A stretch of 64,000 nucleotides of DNA, from contig NC_092613.1 of the NCBI RefSeq assembly GCF_047663525.1, positions 6,969,501 through 7,033,500 of the forward strand. Direction: 5' to 3'. The DNA comes from Anas platyrhynchos (lineage: Eukaryota; Chordata; Aves; Anseriformes; Anatidae). The notes below the pieces were generated by a model. It saw only the letters and a list, made by a program, of their open reading frames with translations. It was not told where the DNA came from and made no database searches. The translations under genes and the position numbers were made by a program. Of the stretch, positions 54,660 through 64,000 are shown piece after piece; within the stretch, counting starts at the first letter, position 1, and the number at the start of each line of letters is the position of its first letter.

Positions 54660-57600
54660 CTGGGGAAAGAAGAAGGGCACGTGAGGAATGAGTAGGAAGG
54701 GTGGCGCCCAGAAAGTGAGGAGGGGGACGGGGGTCCCTGCTGTGTGAGAGAGCAAAACCACTCTGACCTCTGTGTGCTGGAGGTGCGGAGCCTGCAGTGA
54801 GCCTGGCCCACATGTGGTGGCCTCCAGGAGCCAGCCTGGCTCTTCCTGACTGGCACAGGACTCAAAGCAACCCTGACTCACCGAGGAAACTGGCCAAGAG
54901 GTGCCCTTGTTGTGTTCAAGCTCCACGGCACAGCACAGCACCGCAGCCCAGCGCCAGCCCGGGCTCTGCACTTGGGGATGTTTTGCTCCAAGCCCCGGGT
55001 CGTCACCTCCTCCCTGAGTGCCAGCTCCACTCCACTCCACCCAAAAGCAGCTGATGCAGGCTCACAGGGCCAGAGCCCGCTTTGGACACATCCCAGAGTC
55101 AGTGCCAACACGAGCGGTTGTAAGGTGGTGGGCTGGGGACTCAAAACACTGCTGCAGAACAGCCCTAAAGACTGAAGAACTGCTCAGAGCCCTGGGTGCA
55201 CGGCCCCTTCTCAGTACCCAGGATACTTACAGTGACACTGAGGTGGGTACAGAGCTGGGAGCTCAGGAAGAAGCTCTGCAGCAGACCCTGCACACGTGAC
55301 CTCAAGCGAGCTGCTTCATTTGCCTGACCTGAGCCTCCCCACTCAGGCTGGAAAAGTGGGGGAAGGAAAATCTTTTCCTTCTCACCGTTTTTTTTGGCCT
55401 CACTTTGCCCAGGCTGTGAGATTTCGGGGGCATGGTTCACTCCAGCAGTGTTCATGGAGAGTATTTGGATCAAAAAGTTCCCCGTGTTAATGCCAATAAA
55501 TAAGGGGCAGTGGTGTGCAGATGGCAAAAACACCCCAGCTTGATAACTCCAGGGCGTTTGCACAAGCACTGATCTGTCCGGCGTAGAGCAAATAATGAAG
55601 GACGTTAATCTATTATCTGCACAATGAGATAGAACAAACAAAGAAACCAAAAGGAAAAAACAGCACCTCTCTGAGGGCAGAGAACACCGCACCCAGCTGC
55701 AGGGCTCAGAGGAGCATCCTTAAGGAACCCTTCCTTCTGCAGGAGGGGCAAGGACACGGGTCACAGGAGGGAACAGGGGCAGGAGTGGGCACTCCAGCTC
55801 TGTCGTGGGCCATCCCAGAGCTTTCAGCAGTTTTGGCACCCACCCAGCTACACCCAGCCCTGCCCCAGCGTATGTCAGCACCCGGCAGTCTCTGTTCGTG
55901 CTGCCCCAGGCCATGGCTGCAGTTCTGGAACACAAACAGTTTCAGGTTCAATCAGAGAAGAGAAAACGGATGAGAACAACACTAAATGGGAGCCAGCTTC
56001 CAAAAGCTTTCCCTGGGCTCTACTCAGATGTCTGAGTACCTAGTTCACAGAAATTGCATCTCGAGAAAATGACTTAATCAGATATTCACTTGAATGAGCA
56101 TAGTGAGAACACATCCTTTAAGATCACCCTGCGTAACGCAGGATAAACCCCAAGAGTCTTTGGTGCCTCAATCAGCAGCTTCATCTCCCTCTATAGTTGG
56201 CGGGGAGTGGTGGGAATGAGGAACCTACCTCTCCCTAATCTCATGCAGAAGGTGTGAATGTTCACCACACATCTCACCAGAGCTAGCTTTGAGGTGCTGT
56301 TAGGACATGCAGATCTTTCCCTCCTGCTCTAGACAAGGTTTAGTGGCCATGCAGAGATGAAGAGGGCATGCAGGAGAATGGAGCGACTTACAGAGCCTGT
56401 GCAAAGCAAGGAGCTCCAGCTGGGGTGGCCTTGCAGGCTTTTGCCAATGATCCCGCACAGGGTGGAAGCAACAGCCACTCTGGATGCCCCTCTGCTGATT
56501 CACTTCAGGAGGAGCATTTGAAATTAAAAAAAAAAGGTAAAAAAAAAAAAAGAATAGAGGGAAGAGAAGAAGCAGGAACAAGGGAAGGCAAACAAAAATG
56601 ATGACAGATTTCAACAGTAAGAGAAGAGAAAAGAATAGAAGTGGAGAAGATGGAGAATTTTCTGCAAATGGCATTTGAGGGACTGCTTCTTGTGGGGTCT
56701 CCCTGGAAAGTTCTTGGTAGAGGAAGGAGAAGCTTTCAAGTCAGGGCAACAGAAAGACCAAACCCTGCTATACCCCACACCTCATTGTACTGAGAGTTGT
56801 TCCCCAGCAAGATTTTGGCAAACAGTTGGGCGTGTGGCCTTCACACTCCCAGCCTGTGGGCTTTGGTTTTCATTCTCTCCATGTTATGTCCATGGGAGAT
56901 CCCAGGCAAGCCGAAGCTTTTGCGAAGCAGAACACTCCCTCATGCCCCTATTTTAACGGGGTGCCTGGTGCAAATCAGGACGGGTTGGTCATAAGTATTT
57001 GTTCAATGTGAACATCTGGATGCCTGTGGTAAGGACTCCTGCTTATTTCACTGCACAGTGAACCGCCTGCCATCGGGATGAAAGAGCTGCTCTCAAACCA
57101 CAAATTAATTTTGCATTTGCAGCACAAGAGAAACTGCTATTAATCCACTGCGCAACTCAGAAACCTCCCGAGACTTTGCCACAAGGATATCATCTGTGGG
57201 ACAGGATTACTGGCTTTTGTGTTATGGCAAAAGTTTCTCAAGGTTTGTTTTTAATGGAGCTAGGGGAACAGGAAAAATCTTCCTATTTTATTGCTTTTCA
57301 TGTTACGGACCAAAATTCAAAAGCAGGACTTTACACCTGTTTTAGCACCTTGGGCTAAATGGCAATTCTGCAGATGTGACTTAGCTGCAGAAAACACGTG
57401 GCAATACCTAATCTGCACCAGTGTCCCTAAATGTTTGCAAAACACGGAGGACCATAGGGCATCCCTTTTGGTGCACTAATCCTAGCTTTCTCCCATCTCA
57501 CCCACTCCCCACTATTTAAAATTGCAAAATGCTTCTTGTGAGCAGGGAATGCCTAGGGAAGTAGATGCTAAACTCTCTTTTCTCCTCAATTCCAGATAAA

Positions 57601-60600
57601 TCTTCAGAGAAGACGCAGCCTGGAGATGAAAGGCACACGAGGAGAACCTCTGAGCACAGGCAGGTTTTTCTCTGCCATGGCCTGAGCTGACTGGGGCAGC
57701 TACAAGCAGCTGTCCAAGCTGTCCTCAGAGCTACCTGCACATCACCCTCTGGAGCAGGTCCCTACCTGCTTTTCATGATGATAGAGCGATGCCAGCGTGT
57801 ATGGCAGGATCTGGAGTGCAGAGAAGGTGAAGCCCGTGAGAGCAGCTGAGACGGTCACAACAATGACGCTGCGGGAAAGGCACATGACGAAGGCAGCGGC
57901 GGGGAAGAACACCACGCTGGCCAGGTAGACCGCCCGCGTCCCAAAGCGCTTCACCATCCGGTCCATGATTGTCGAGAAGAAGATGGACGTGACGCACTGC
58001 AGGAAGAGGCCCAAGCTACCCATCCGGACACCTGTGGGTAAGCAGAGGTGGTGACGGACACTGCCACGACTGCGCCCAGGCCTCAGACAGCCAAGCGCCT
58101 TCGGGCTTCATTCCTCCCTCCAGTGCCCAACTCAGGCCAGAGGGGCGATGAGAGGGGGAGACAGAAATGCAAACGCCGTTCTTCTCTTGGAAAGCTCTGG
58201 TTCTCACCTTCCTGCTCTTGATCAGGATCTGTGTCACCTGCTCATGAACCAGGATCTGTTATCTGATGCCAAAACCAGCGGGAGAACAAAAGGAACAACA
58301 AGAAACTGTGCTTCAGCCAAGGGAAAGTATACAACATCCACTGAGCGACGGCAGCATCCGGCAGCAATCCGGACCTTACCCTTTGCAAAGATCTATCAGA
58401 TTTCAGGGAATTAAACCCATTAACTCCTTGGAGCAAGGATCATTACTCATCATGTGTTTCTATGAGTGCTAGCACAATGGAGCTCTGACCTGCTGGAAGC
58501 TATACAGTGGAAGTGTTAAATAATAATTAAGCTCCCTCTAAGTTAAACAGAGGCACAGCACAAAGAGGCAGTGTACTGCAGAGCTCGTGGAGGCACTGGG
58601 TGGAAAACTCAGAGGGCAGGGTATACAGCTAGAGAAGGGCCAGGGGAATGCCTCCAGGAATAAAGGACGTGGATCTAGGGGAGGGAAAGAAGGGCTGGGC
58701 AGTGGAGTCAAGGCTCTGGCACAACACAGCAGCCAAAATGAGGACAGCAGGCAACAGTAAGCAGGTAACGTGCTGGAGTGAGCAGGATCTCATGGTGGGC
58801 ATGTGGCAGCTCCTGACTCATGGTGAGCAGTAACAGGAAGCACTGGAAAGAGCGGTGGGAACTGGGGAAGCTGCTCCAGGGCTCCCCAGATACAGATGTG
58901 AGAAGGGAATCTCACAGTCGTGTGGAAGGCAGATGTAGCAAAGCCTTTTCGATCCCTGCCCTCCAAGATACGGGGGGCACCATCACCTCCCCTTTAAAAA
59001 GGAGGGAGGAGGAGAGGAAGGACATAGCAGAGGTGGTCAGCATTTGCAGACAGAGCCAGGTATGTGCTGTTCAGCATGCAAACTGCCGGACCATTCTGCC
59101 ACTTAACAATTCAGCCCCAGGCCAGGGCTGTGCTGCCAGATCTATTTCTGTGCTCATAGCTCAGAGGAGAACGAGGTGTTTCCCTGTGCAATGCTCTCTT
59201 GGTCATGGGGGAATGTTTTTTCCTGACCCACCTGCAGAAGGTCTAGTTCCCTGTAACAAGTTTTTTGCATTACAGGCAGAGCTGAGCCCATTCCTAGCTC
59301 CCACTAAATGCTCCTGTCCCAGGGAACAGACCCTGAGGCCCCAGAGCAGGCAGTTCACTTCTCACCTTCATCGTAGTGGCGTCTGGCGTCTGTGCCTGGC
59401 TTGGCTCTGGGGACACCGTGGTACAGCCCTTCCCCAACAAAATCCGTGTAGAACAGCATGAAAGTCATGAGTGCCATCCAGCTGCAGAGCTCGGCCACGA
59501 ACAGGCGCCGGATGACCCTGGGGATGCGGCAGTAGAGGCTGTGAAGCCGCGGCAGCAGCGTGCAGAGGTTTCTGAGGGCCTGCACCATGTGCCTGGCCTG
59601 CAGGAGGCTCTTGGAGAGCTGGCAAGAGCAGCAGGCAGGAGGGGAGGGCTTCGGGAGAGCATCCTTCAGCGCTGCGCCATCCAGGGCATCTGCCTGGGTG
59701 GCTGCCTCTTCGGTCACAAAGAGCGTGGCCAGCACACAGCCGAGGAAAATGACAGCCAGGAGGCTGAAGAGGCACGTCTCCTGCCCTCCCAGGTACGGGG
59801 CCAGAAAGCTGCCCCCCCAGTCGATGGCTGGCAGCAGGTAGCCAATGCAGCCCCCCAGGCTGATCATGAAGGCGTACATGGAGAAGGCCTGGCGGCAGTT
59901 GTCGGGCTCCTGGAAGAGGTCCGAGAGCAGGGCCTCGAGCGGGGTGAAGCAGACCTGGCCGCAGAAATCCAGCAACCCGATGCCCAGGATGAGGAAGGCG
60001 ATCTCCAGCGGGCGAGTGTTGAGGGCGAACAGGCTGGCCAGGCTGCTGGCGTGCGGGATCACGAAGAGGCTCAGCAGGACTCCCAGGCACAGCATCCAGA
60101 TGAAAGGCCGCCTCCGGCCATAGCTGCTGTGCCAGTGGTCGCTGGCAGACCCGATCAGTGGGACAAAAACCAAGCCAAGGACCGGTCCTATCCCTGGAAC
60201 AGAGGAAGAGGTAGTGTTAGGGGGCAGAACCGGACAGGACTCTGGTCTATGCACACTGCAGCAAAAGCCTGGGATGTTTCAGGGACCCAGTAAGCTTCAC
60301 CGGGTCATAGCCCTCCCCTCCAAACACGAGGCTGCCCTTGGTGTAACAGCCATCCTGCAGCCACCCCTCCATGTTCTGATCTACCCCTTGAAGCAGAAAC
60401 AAGTCCCTCGAAGACGAGCGAGAACCTGCCTACCCAAAACCATGGTCATGAACTTCTCCTCGACGCCCACTTCCAGCAGCAGCGGGGGCACGTAGGTGAT
60501 GCCGGCAGCCAGGCAGACCTCGAGGCCGAACGTCAGGGAGTTGAGCAGCAGGAGCTGGGCCCGGCGGCTGTGCAGCAGCGTGCTGAGCCCCGCTCTGTGA

Positions 60601-60605
60601 GCCAT
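54189..60605 (-). CDS. SLC45A3: SLC45A3 (prostein), MFS sugar/proton symporter, complete, four coding exons
   Basis: SLC45A3 is a plasma-membrane transporter of the major facilitator superfamily (GPH/SLC45 branch), reported to move sucrose-type sugars with protons. Four coding exons join without frame break: 60434-60605, 59366-60193, 57766-58031 and 54189-54659, giving 1737 nt, 578 residues. The start MAHRAGLSTLLHSRRAQLLL parallels the mammalian N-terminus. Conserved runs include LTFGLEVCLAAGITYVPPLL, GRRRPFIW in the first cytoplasmic loop, GLLDFCGQVCFTPLEALLSD, CSWMALMTFMLFYTDFVGEG, MDRMVKRFGTRAVYLAS, FTFSALQILPYTLASLYHHE and AKYSV at the end. It should have 12 helices with a long cytoplasmic loop between helices 6 and 7. 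It is slightly longer than human (553 residues), partly through a 13-serine run in the last large loop. SLC45A3 is far more likely than SLC45A1, A2 or A4 given these stretches. Confidence 0.97.
54484..54530 (-). repeat. SLC45A3: Coding (TCC)n/(GGA)n trinucleotide repeat, poly-serine
   Basis: Thirteen serine codons (TCC with some TCT) at 54492-54530, then three proline codons, in the cytoplasmic loop before helix 11. An in-frame microsatellite, likely variable in length. Confidence 0.92.
54660..57765 (-). other. SLC45A3: SLC45A3 intron between coding exons 3 and 4
   Basis: 3.1 kb. Contains A-rich runs near 56524-56552 and AT-richer segments around 57000-57480. No exon, RNA gene or transposon recognised. 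Confidence 0.6.
57766..58031 (-). CDS. SLC45A3: SLC45A3 coding exon 3, helices 8-10
   Basis: 266 nt, phase 1 to 0, residues about 334-422. VRMGSLGLFLQCVTSIFFST, FGTRAVYLASVVFFPAAAFV and TGFTFSALQILPYTLASLYH; ends HHEKQ with donor CAG|GTAGGG. Confidence 0.97.
58032..59365 (-). other. SLC45A3: SLC45A3 intron between coding exons 2 and 3
   Basis: 1.3 kb; no exon, RNA gene or transposon recognised. Confidence 0.6.
59366..60193 (-). CDS. SLC45A3: SLC45A3 coding exon 2, helices 2-8 core
   Basis: 828 nt, phase 1-1, residues about 58-334. Starts G-IGPVLGLVFVPLIGSASDH and carries GRRRPFIWMLCLGVLLSLF, AFMISLGGCIGYLLPAIDWG and RRLFVAELCSWMALMTF; ends RRHYDEG with donor GAAG|GTGAGA. Confidence 0.97.
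60434..60605 (-). CDS. SLC45A3: SLC45A3 coding exon 1, helices 1-2 start
   Basis: ATG at 60605-60603, then 57 codons plus one base; donor TTTTGG|GTAGGC. Upstream in-frame ATGs exist (about 60797) but their translation resembles nothing and the mammalian start aligns here. Encodes the first helix and VGVEEKFMTMVLG. Confidence 0.95.
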
Positions 60606-60853
60606 GCTGCCCCACAGCCTCACGGACAGAGGGCTGCGGCGCTCCGGCGATCCCAGAGATGTCCCACGGGTGAGCTCTGGAGCTTCCGATCCTGGTCTGC
60701 CGGATGGATGCCGCCTCCCATTTTTAGTGTCAGTGAGCAAACCGCCTTCTCCTCTTCCTCCTGCTGCAAGATGTGGGCCCAGCAATGTCAAGTCCAAGCG
60801 TGGGCAGGCCGAGATCCCTCTCTGTGCTTCCCCTTCTGCTCACATGCTGTGGT
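60606..60853 (-). other. SLC45A3: SLC45A3 5'UTR part of exon 2 (inferred)
   Basis: Between the start codon and a good acceptor, TCTCTTCTCTCAG|ACC with AG at 60855-60854. A weaker acceptor (TTGCAG, AG at 60765-60764) would shorten it. Mammalian SLC45A3 also has a non-coding first exon. Confidence 0.45.
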
Positions 60854-63797
60854 CTGAGAGAAGAGACAGCTCGTTAGGCACGGGGTAGGGGACAGGACTA
60901 AAAGCAGGTGCCACACAGACATGTCACAGCTGAAAGAAATGCTGTCCCCACAGGCTTACAGATGTGAGGACACCTGGGAGAGCTGTGGGGTTTTAAGGCT
61001 TGAGCTATGTTCATGCCTGGTTTCTCTCCAAGGGCTTGTGGCAGGTGAGACAGGCACCTGTCAGAAACAGTTTGGGAAAACCCAACCCTGCCTTCGGGCT
61101 GCGGGAGGCCTAATGACCCCTCAGTGTCCCGTCCATCCTCATCTGATAGATGGGAAGTTGTAGCCGAGACACAAAGCCTAACCTCAGAAAGGACTTTGGG
61201 TCCCCTCTCCCAGTGAAATCAATTACGAGTCCCCGTTGGAGGATGGAGGCGGGCAGAGCCTGCAGCCACTCGGGACATCTCCAGGGACCCGCACCACCAC
61301 CTGCTGACCACACATCTCCCCCCAGCTCCCGGGGACGCCATCTCACCCAAATCCTGCCTCCAGCCCCCGAGACGGGGCGCAGGGAACAGATGGTGCCTCC
61401 GTGGAGTTTCACAAACAAACCTGACCCACTTTAGCCTCGTCTAACAGTGAACGGCAATTACCTTACTCATTAGTCTGAGTCATTTATTTGCCCTGTAACA
61501 TGCTCCCTCTCCCCAGCCTTCTTCAGAGGGGAGAGGCCACCGGGTCCGGACAGGGTCTGAACAGCCAGAAGCAGATGCCTCTTAGAAACTTGTGCTGAGC
61601 CTGCCACTATGGCACTCTGCAACAAAACCTAATCCTGTGAGGTTGCCAGCATCCAGCCTAGTCCCAGCTGCTGTGTGGCTAACAGCATCTTGGGGAGACG
61701 GCCTGTGGTTACCTTGGGAGAGGTAGAATGGGTTAGCACAGGGGTGACATCAAGCTCCTGCACAGACATTGATTCAGGAGCAAACCAAACTGAATTCTCA
61801 GGGATTTGTCTGCTCTGACTTCACACCCTACGTGAGCCACCGGCGAGTTTCGTTGTTATGCCTGGCTCCAACAGGTCCCACTGTCCCAAACTGTTCCAGC
61901 ACAGGACTTGTTCCTCAAAGCACCCCCTGCACTCTGCTGCTGGTTTGCACAACCTTCTGCCTCCGGTCCCACCACAGCTCAACCCCCAGGAGCTTTGGGT
62001 CCTGTGCGTGACGGAGGCTGGGCAGAACACGGGACATTCCAGCGGAGGCGCTTATCTCTGCCTGCTCCCTCCCTGACTCCGGGAAGCTGTGGCTGTTTAC
62101 TTGCCGGTACACCTCCTTCATGCCAGAGAGGCTAACTGGTACAGTTTGCCTTCCTTAGCTGTGGAAAGTGAGCCCAGCAGGAGGAACAAGGTGAAAATCC
62201 AGTTTTGCAGCCCTGTCCCCTTCGAAATTCTTTGCCTCAATTAGAGGAGAGAGCAAGAGATGTCCCCTCCTGCTGCAGGGACCATCTCCGGGCCAACATG
62301 TGCCTCCCTCCTCTGCACCCTGAGGCCACCAGGACTCGAGGCCGTGCCTGGCCTTGGGTCAGGCCTTGCAGAGCTGGAAGGGCTGCTTGTCAGGGGGCCG
62401 AAACGGGTGTGAAGTGTGTACAGAGCCCCTGGCACTGGCAGCCCTGCAGGAGGAGCCGCTGGACCCCAGCTTCCCAGAGCACACGCGTTTGGCCTCCATC
62501 ACTGCACAAGCGTTAGACGGGTACAATTTACACGGCTGCTGCCTTTCCCCTTTCTTCCCCTCTCGGCATCAGCCAAAACAAAACGCATGTAGACAGCTGG
62601 GTGAAGCAGGAGGCACGGCGGTGAGGTTTGCACAGATACAAGCATCCCTCCCTGCCTCTCGCTGTGCAGAGAAGGGGCAGGGCTCCCCAGCTCAGGAGCT
62701 GACAGGCTGCCAATTAAGCACAATAAGCGCTGATTAGTTTCCTACCGGAATCCCTCACCTTCCCCCTCCGCGCTTAGACCTTGACTGTCACAAAGGATAC
62801 CTTCTTTTACCAACTGCGAACATTTAAACGGCTCGCCCAAGGTCAAACAGCGAGCTAACGGCAGAGGGGAGGGAGCAGCAGATTTTTTTAATCACTACAC
62901 ATCCTTCAAAGGAGCACCAAGGCCCCAGCTACACCCAGCGTTACTTCTGCACTCTGTCGGCAAGGAAGCGACTGGGGGCAGCAACCACCTTTCTTAGATG
63001 TGGGCTAGACACAGGATGTCTCAGCCTTGTTCGTTTTTTACGATGGGTGCCCAGCTGGCTGACAGCCCTGGGGTAGGAATTTAAGCTGCAGCCCTCCAGC
63101 AGTGTGAGGTTTGATGCTGTTAGCTGGAGGAAGCAGGCTCCCGAGACAAAATTATTGAAGCTAGACCTGGAAGGGAGCTGCAATGTCTGCTGTCTACAGG
63201 GATCCTCGCTGCTGTAGTCCAGGCTTTGGAGGGAAATTTATCCTAAGGGAAATGAACATTAAGTAAATGATGTCTCACACACACACACATACGCACAAGA
63301 AACAAAACAAACACTTTTTTTTCTTCCCTTTATCCTAGCAACACCTCCAGCAGCGATTAACCAGCACTGGGAGGGGAGCATGAACCTGTACATCTCCCCA
63401 GCTGCCTGAGAATTTCAGGCTGAGGGACAGAGGCTGGATCGCTTATCAGTAGGGAAGAGCAGATCTGTCTCTTCCCCCCTCCACACTCTCAAAGGACTTT
63501 AATGAAAAAACAAATCCCAGCATACCCAGTGGCGATACCCACGATCAGAAGTTACCTACAGCAACCAAGTCACAGACTCAGCGCCCATAGATTACAAACT
63601 CTTTTCTGTTTAAATTTCATCTTGTCCCAATACCCACCAACTATCTCCTTATTTTGCTCACAGAAAACCGAGAGATGGACTTAGCTGCAAAGAACTCCCA
63701 GTGCAAACTACCAAAAGCGTCTGATCCGTAAAGACAGGGCAGAGAGATGGAAAATGAAGATTTGGGAGGTTTGAGGGAGGCAGAAGGCAGCACTCAC
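60854..63797 (-). other. SLC45A3: SLC45A3 5' intron (inferred)
   Basis: 2.9 kb upstream of coding exon 1. No exon or transposon recognised. The assignment as an intron depends on the proposed first exon near 63798. Confidence 0.4.
63274..63290. repeat. Short (CA)n microsatellite
   Basis: About eight CA units. Confidence 0.85.
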
Positions 63798-63900
63798 CTC
63801 CCCCAGGCAGAGCGGTGACAGCAGATCCCCGCAGCCAGCCGGGTACGCGGCACTCAGGAAAAGCTGCTTAAGTAGGCTGCAGGCAGGCAGAGGTGGAACC
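63798..63900 (-). other. SLC45A3: Possible SLC45A3 non-coding first exon
   Basis: On the minus strand a GC-rich segment ends in a strong donor, GGGGAG|GTGAGTGC, with GT at 63797-63796. With the acceptor at 60855 it would make a 2.9 kb 5'UTR intron, like the mammalian arrangement. The upstream limit is arbitrary and no promoter element fixes the start. Confidence 0.35.
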
Positions 63901-64000
63901 GAGCAGGTACACACAAGGGTTTGGTTTCAGGGCCCTCCCTGCCTCCTGATAACGCCGAGCTGCACGGGGTTGTTGGTGCTGTTAGCACCACGGCCACGCC
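63901..64000. other. Right edge, possible SLC45A3 promoter flank
   Basis: Last 100 bases of the window; no feature recognised. Confidence 0.3.

Noticed and set aside
59376..60293. 305-codon plus-strand open frame
   Set aside because: It is the antisense shadow of SLC45A3 coding exon 2.
60606..60797. Upstream in-frame ATG extending SLC45A3 by 64 residues
   Set aside because: The extra residues look like translated 5'UTR and the mammalian protein starts at the position of the ATG at 60605.

Overview
The window is nuclear DNA from a vertebrate, almost certainly a bird. It carries CR1 LINE tails in both orientations (about 14112, 18521, 26605 and 34751). The DNA is GC-rich and gene-dense with short introns, as on an avian microchromosome. 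Its three multi-exon genes are vertebrate genes whose human counterparts lie in 1q32. All three are on the minus strand, so they are transcribed from high to low coordinates.

Layout: (1) 1-4706 holds the first coding exon of LGR6 (4513-4706, signal peptide plus cysteine-rich N-cap) and 4.5 kb of its first intron; the rest of LGR6 lies off the left edge. (2) About 4707-10560 is the LGR6 5' flank and the spacer to PTPRV. (3) About 10560-41932 is a complete PTPRV gene (OST-PTP/Esp, an R3-type receptor tyrosine phosphatase). I could join 39 coding exons (11008-41918) into one open frame of 6816 nt, 2271 residues: signal peptide, 16 fibronectin-III repeats, membrane-proximal domain, one transmembrane helix, an active-looking phosphatase domain D1 and a degenerate D2. 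(4) About 41933-51454 is a 9.5 kb GC-rich stretch without a recognisable gene, presumably PTPRV upstream sequence including its 5'UTR exon and promoter. (5) About 51455-60853, with a possible non-coding first exon near 63798-63900, is SLC45A3 (prostein), a 12-helix sugar/proton transporter of 578 residues in four coding exons with a long 3'UTR.

PTPRV followed by LGR6 in the same direction matches my memory of mammalian gene order. SLC45A3 directly upstream of PTPRV does not; in human it lies megabases away in 1q32. The genes do not form a pathway: PTPRV is a cell-surface phosphatase (in rodents of osteoblasts and Sertoli cells), LGR6 is an R-spondin receptor and SLC45A3 is a transporter.

The points most worth following are the intact 16-repeat bird PTPRV (PTPRV is a pseudogene in human), its D2 that keeps the catalytic cysteine but has lost the arginine and the general acid, two unusual splice donors, and a gene-converted pair of FN3 exons. 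I found no mobile gene cluster, CRISPR array, tRNA or rRNA gene, and no sign of a new multi-gene system.
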